A stretch of DNA of 7,401 bases, taken from assembly GCA_036380925.1 (NCBI GenBank), contig DASVDW010000187.1, forward strand, positions 1-7,401, written 5' to 3'. Made by a program: the position numbers and the translations under genes. Positions within the stretch are counted from its first letter, which is position 1. Every line of letters starts with the position of its first letter. The notes below the pieces were generated by a model. That model saw only the letters and a list, made by a program, of their open reading frames with translations. It had not been told where the DNA came from and made no database searches. This document shows positions 6,037 to 7,401 of the stretch, piece by piece. This DNA comes from JAICLV01 sp036380925. GTDB taxonomy: Bacteria; Actinomycetota; Actinomycetes; Acidothermales; Acidothermaceae.

Positions 6037-6059
6037 CGCACAAGTACTCGTGATCACGA
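6005..6059. repeat. Two near-identical GTGATCAC palindromes at the convergent junction (possible hairpin or terminator)
   Basis: TTGTGATCACGA at 6005-6016 and TCGTGATCACGA at 6048-6059 differ at one base and lie 43 nt apart, start to start. The second is part of a perfect 14-bp palindrome, CTCGTGATCACGAG, at 6047-6060 that covers the thiolase stop. Because each is palindromic, the two copies can also pair with each other in RNA to make a long stem with about a 30-nt loop. No T-tract follows on either strand, so a classical intrinsic terminator is not shown; a protein-binding site is also possible. Confidence 0.4.
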
Positions 6060-7274
6060 GGTGCGCTCGAACAGCATGGCCATCCCCTGGCCACCGCCCA
6101 CGCACATGGTCTCAAGCCCGACGGTCTTGTCGTGGAAGGCGAGCGAGTTCAGCAGCGTGGTCGTGATGCGCGCGCCGGTCATGCCGAACGGATGGCCGAC
6201 CGCGATGGCGCCGCCGTTCACGTTGAGCCGGTCGAGGTCGATCTTCAGGTCGAGATAGCTGGGAATCACCTGCGCCGCGAAGGCTTCGTTGATCTCAACG
6301 AGGTCGACGTCGTCGATCGTCATCCCGGCGCGGTCCAACGCCTGGCGGCTGGCTTCCACCGGGCCCAGCCCCATGATCTCCGGCGACAGCGCTGACACGC
6401 CCGTCGACAGGATGCGGGCCAACGGCGTGATGCCGAGCTCGCGCGCGCGGGTGTCTGACATCACCACCACCGCGGCGGCGCCGTCGTTCAGCGGGCAGCA
6501 ATTTCCCGCGGTCACGGTGCCGTCCGGACGGAACACCGGCTCGAGCGTCGCGAGCTTCTCGAGGGTGACGCCCGCCCGCGGGCCGTCGTCCGAACTGACG
6601 ATCGTGCCGTCAGGCAGCGTCACGGGCGTGATCTCGCGTTGCCAAAACCCAGCGGCCAAAGCCTTTTCCGCAAGATTTTGCGAACGGCAGCCGAACTCGT
6701 CTTGCATCTCGCGGGTGATGCCGCGCAGCTGCGCGACGTTCTCCGCGGTCTGCCCCATCGCGATGTAGACGTCGGGTAGCTCGCCGTTCTCGCGTGGGTC
6801 TTGCCAGGACGCCGAACCGCCTTGCGCGCGTTCGGCGGTGCGCGCCCGCGCCGTCGCGAACGCGGGGTTTCGGGTGTCGGGGTGGTTGTCGGAGTTGCCG
6901 CGGTCGAACCGGCTCACGCACTCGACGCCGGCGCTGACGAAGACATCGCCCTCGCCGGCTCTGATCGCGTGTAATGCCATGCGCGTGGTCTGCAACGACG
7001 ACGAGCAGTAGCGGGTGATCGTCGCGCCGGGCAACTGGTCGTAACCGAGCAGCAGCGCGACGACCCGCGCCATGTTGAAGCCCTGCTCGCCGCCGGGCAA
7101 CCCGCAGCCGAGCAGCAGGTCGTCGATGTCGCGCGGATCGAGCTGCGGGACCTTGTCGAGGGCGGCGCGCACGATCGTCGCGGTGAGGTCGTCCGGTCGG
7201 ACGTCGACGAGCGACCCCTTCTTCGCCCGCCCGATCGGGGACCGCGCGGTTGCGACGATGACGGCGTCTGGCAT
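6054..7274 (-). CDS. Thiolase, acetyl-CoA C-acetyltransferase type
   Basis: It catalyses reversible condensation of two acetyl-CoA to acetoacetyl-CoA, or thiolytic cleavage of 3-ketoacyl-CoA in fatty-acid breakdown, in the cytoplasm. The 406-residue length is normal. The nucleophile is Cys90 in ITRYCSSSLQ; NEAF is at 329-332; His361 lies in NVNGGAIAVGHPFGMTGAR; and the second catalytic cysteine, Cys391, lies in ETMCVGGGQGMAM. The N-terminus VIVATARSPIGRAKKGSL and the segment GCGLPGGEQGFNMARVVAL match a thiolase group common in Streptomyces and relatives, usually annotated as acetyl-CoA acetyltransferase. Chain-length preference cannot be told from sequence. The ATG at 7274 is at the family's usual start, but no Shine-Dalgarno is visible; instead a 6-bp inverted repeat (7276-7291) abuts the start codon, so a leaderless mRNA or structured leader is likely. 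Leu101 is encoded by a rare TTA (6974-6972). No partner dehydrogenase or hydratase lies in the window. Confidence 0.95.
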   Translation of the reverse strand: MPDAVIVATARSPIGRAKKGSLVDVRPDDLTATIVRAALDKVPQLDPRDIDDLLLGCGLPGGEQGFNMARVVALLLGYDQLPGATITRYCSSSLQTTRMALHAIRAGEGDVFVSAGVECVSRFDRGNSDNHPDTRNPAFATARARTAERAQGGSASWQDPRENGELPDVYIAMGQTAENVAQLRGITREMQDEFGCRSQNLAEKALAAGFWQREITPVTLPDGTIVSSDDGPRAGVTLEKLATLEPVFRPDGTVTAGNCCPLNDGAAAVVVMSDTRARELGITPLARILSTGVSALSPEIMGLGPVEASRQALDRAGMTIDDVDLVEINEAFAAQVIPSYLDLKIDLDRLNVNGGAIAVGHPFGMTGARITTTLLNSLAFHDKTVGLETMCVGGGQGMAMLFERTS

Positions 7275-7275
7275 G

Positions 7276-7291
7276 CGCGTAACGCTACGCG
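7276..7291 (-). promoter_or_regulatory. Inverted repeat next to the thiolase start codon
   Basis: CGCGTA (7276-7281) and TACGCG (7286-7291) form a perfect 6-bp inverted repeat around 4 nt, ending one base before the thiolase ATG. On the minus strand it contains TAGCGT, a -10-like hexamer seven bases from the ATG, compatible with a leaderless transcript. It could be an operator over the promoter or an RNA hairpin masking the start. Confidence 0.4.
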
Positions 7292-7313
7292 GCGGAGCCT
7301 CGAGTTGTGTCGG

Positions 7314-7339
7314 CCAGCACGCGGTCTATCGCGTGCCGG
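7314..7339. repeat. Hairpin-forming inverted repeat upstream of the thiolase gene
   Basis: GCACGCG (7317-7323) and CGCGTGC (7330-7336) are perfect 7-bp arms with a 6-nt loop. The pairing continues past one mismatch to CC (7314-7315) and GG (7338-7339). It lies 40-65 bp upstream of the thiolase start. No T-run follows, so an operator or leader structure is more likely than a terminator. Confidence 0.45.
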
Positions 7340-7365
7340 ACGACACACGTGCGCGGCAGAAACCG

Positions 7366-7395
7366 TTGACAAGAATTGCTTCGAAAGTCTACTTT
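7366..7395 (+). promoter_or_regulatory. Predicted sigma-70-type promoter reading out of the window
   Basis: TTGACA at 7366-7371 is a perfect -35 box. TACTTT at 7390-7395 is a fair -10 (TAnnnT) at 18-nt spacing. The local AT content is much higher than in the rest of the window. The promoter would transcribe rightwards into a gene beyond the edge, divergent from the thiolase. Confidence 0.55.
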
Positions 7396-7399
7396 CGAA
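7380..7399. promoter_or_regulatory. Perfect palindromic operator-like site overlapping the promoter
   Basis: TTCGAAAGT (7380-7388) and ACTTTCGAA (7391-7399) are perfect 9-bp arms around CT. The site covers the spacer end and the -10 of the predicted plus-strand promoter, which is the usual place for a dimeric repressor (for example TetR- or MarR-type). It does not fit the actinobacterial LexA box, whose arms are closer together. The regulator is not in the window. Confidence 0.6.
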
Positions 7400-7401
7400 A
7401 C

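Noticed and set aside
5664..6041. Minus-strand frame opposite the hypothetical gene
   Set aside because: The composition is Arg/Ser/Thr-rich and antisense-like; the plus-strand product has helices and protein-like hydrophobic spacing.
6005..6060. CRP-type or parS site
   Set aside because: The TGTGA and TCACA halves lack the 6-nt spacer of a CRP-type site, and the sequence does not match the parS consensus TGTTTCACGTGAAACA.
7380..7399. LexA (SOS) box
   Set aside because: The TCGAA and TTCGA half-sites are 8 nt apart, while the actinobacterial SOS box has 6 between those cores (TCGAAC-N4-GTTCGA).

Overview
The window is high-GC DNA that reads as chromosomal sequence from an actinobacterium. 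The evidence is heavy use of G or C at third codon positions, several GTG starts, a family 5 uracil-DNA glycosylase closely resembling the mycobacterial type, an actinobacterial-type NDH-2, and a thiolase that matches the streptomycete acetyl-CoA acetyltransferase pattern almost motif for motif. I cannot fix the genus. There are no mobile elements, phage genes, CRISPR arrays or toxin/defence modules, so most of the window is ordinary core or near-core genome.

Layout, left to right. (1) Positions 1-1111, minus strand: the N-terminal 370 residues of a polytopic membrane sensor with a coiled linker and the start of a GAF-like domain. It runs off the left edge, and the missing C-terminus is probably GGDEF and/or EAL. 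(2) Positions 1118-2821, minus strand, just upstream of the sensor and probably co-translated with it: a secreted subtilisin-like (S8) protease whose C-terminus is a 15-unit pentapeptide GSTWT repeat. (3) Positions 2822-2967: a divergent promoter region. (4) Positions 2968-3795, plus strand: UdgB uracil-DNA glycosylase, followed after 4 nt by (5) a type II NADH dehydrogenase (3800-5203), followed after 11 nt by (6) a tRNA gene (5215-5288). (7) Positions 5303-5527, minus strand: a small DUF4287-like protein. (8) Positions 5659-6036, plus strand: a hypothetical 125-residue protein. (9) Positions 6054-7274, minus strand: a thiolase. (10) Positions 7275-7401: an intergenic region with three inverted repeats and a plus-strand promoter pointing out of the window.

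The genes form three groups. The protease and membrane sensor make a secretion/signalling pair on the minus strand. udgB, ndh and the tRNA make a plus-strand run combining DNA repair, the respiratory chain and translation. The thiolase is an acyl-CoA metabolism gene that may share a control region with an unseen divergent gene to the right.

The most unusual item is the tRNA. Its anticodon is UAA (reads the Leu codon UUA), but it has a short 5-nt variable loop instead of the long variable arm normally required of tRNA-Leu. Three genes in the window each carry one rare TTA codon, including the gene two places upstream of it. Other items worth checking are the Trp-periodic protease tail, the palindromic operator-like element inside the right-edge promoter, and a pair of GTGATCAC palindromes at the convergent gene junction. 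I found no multi-gene system that I can call new.
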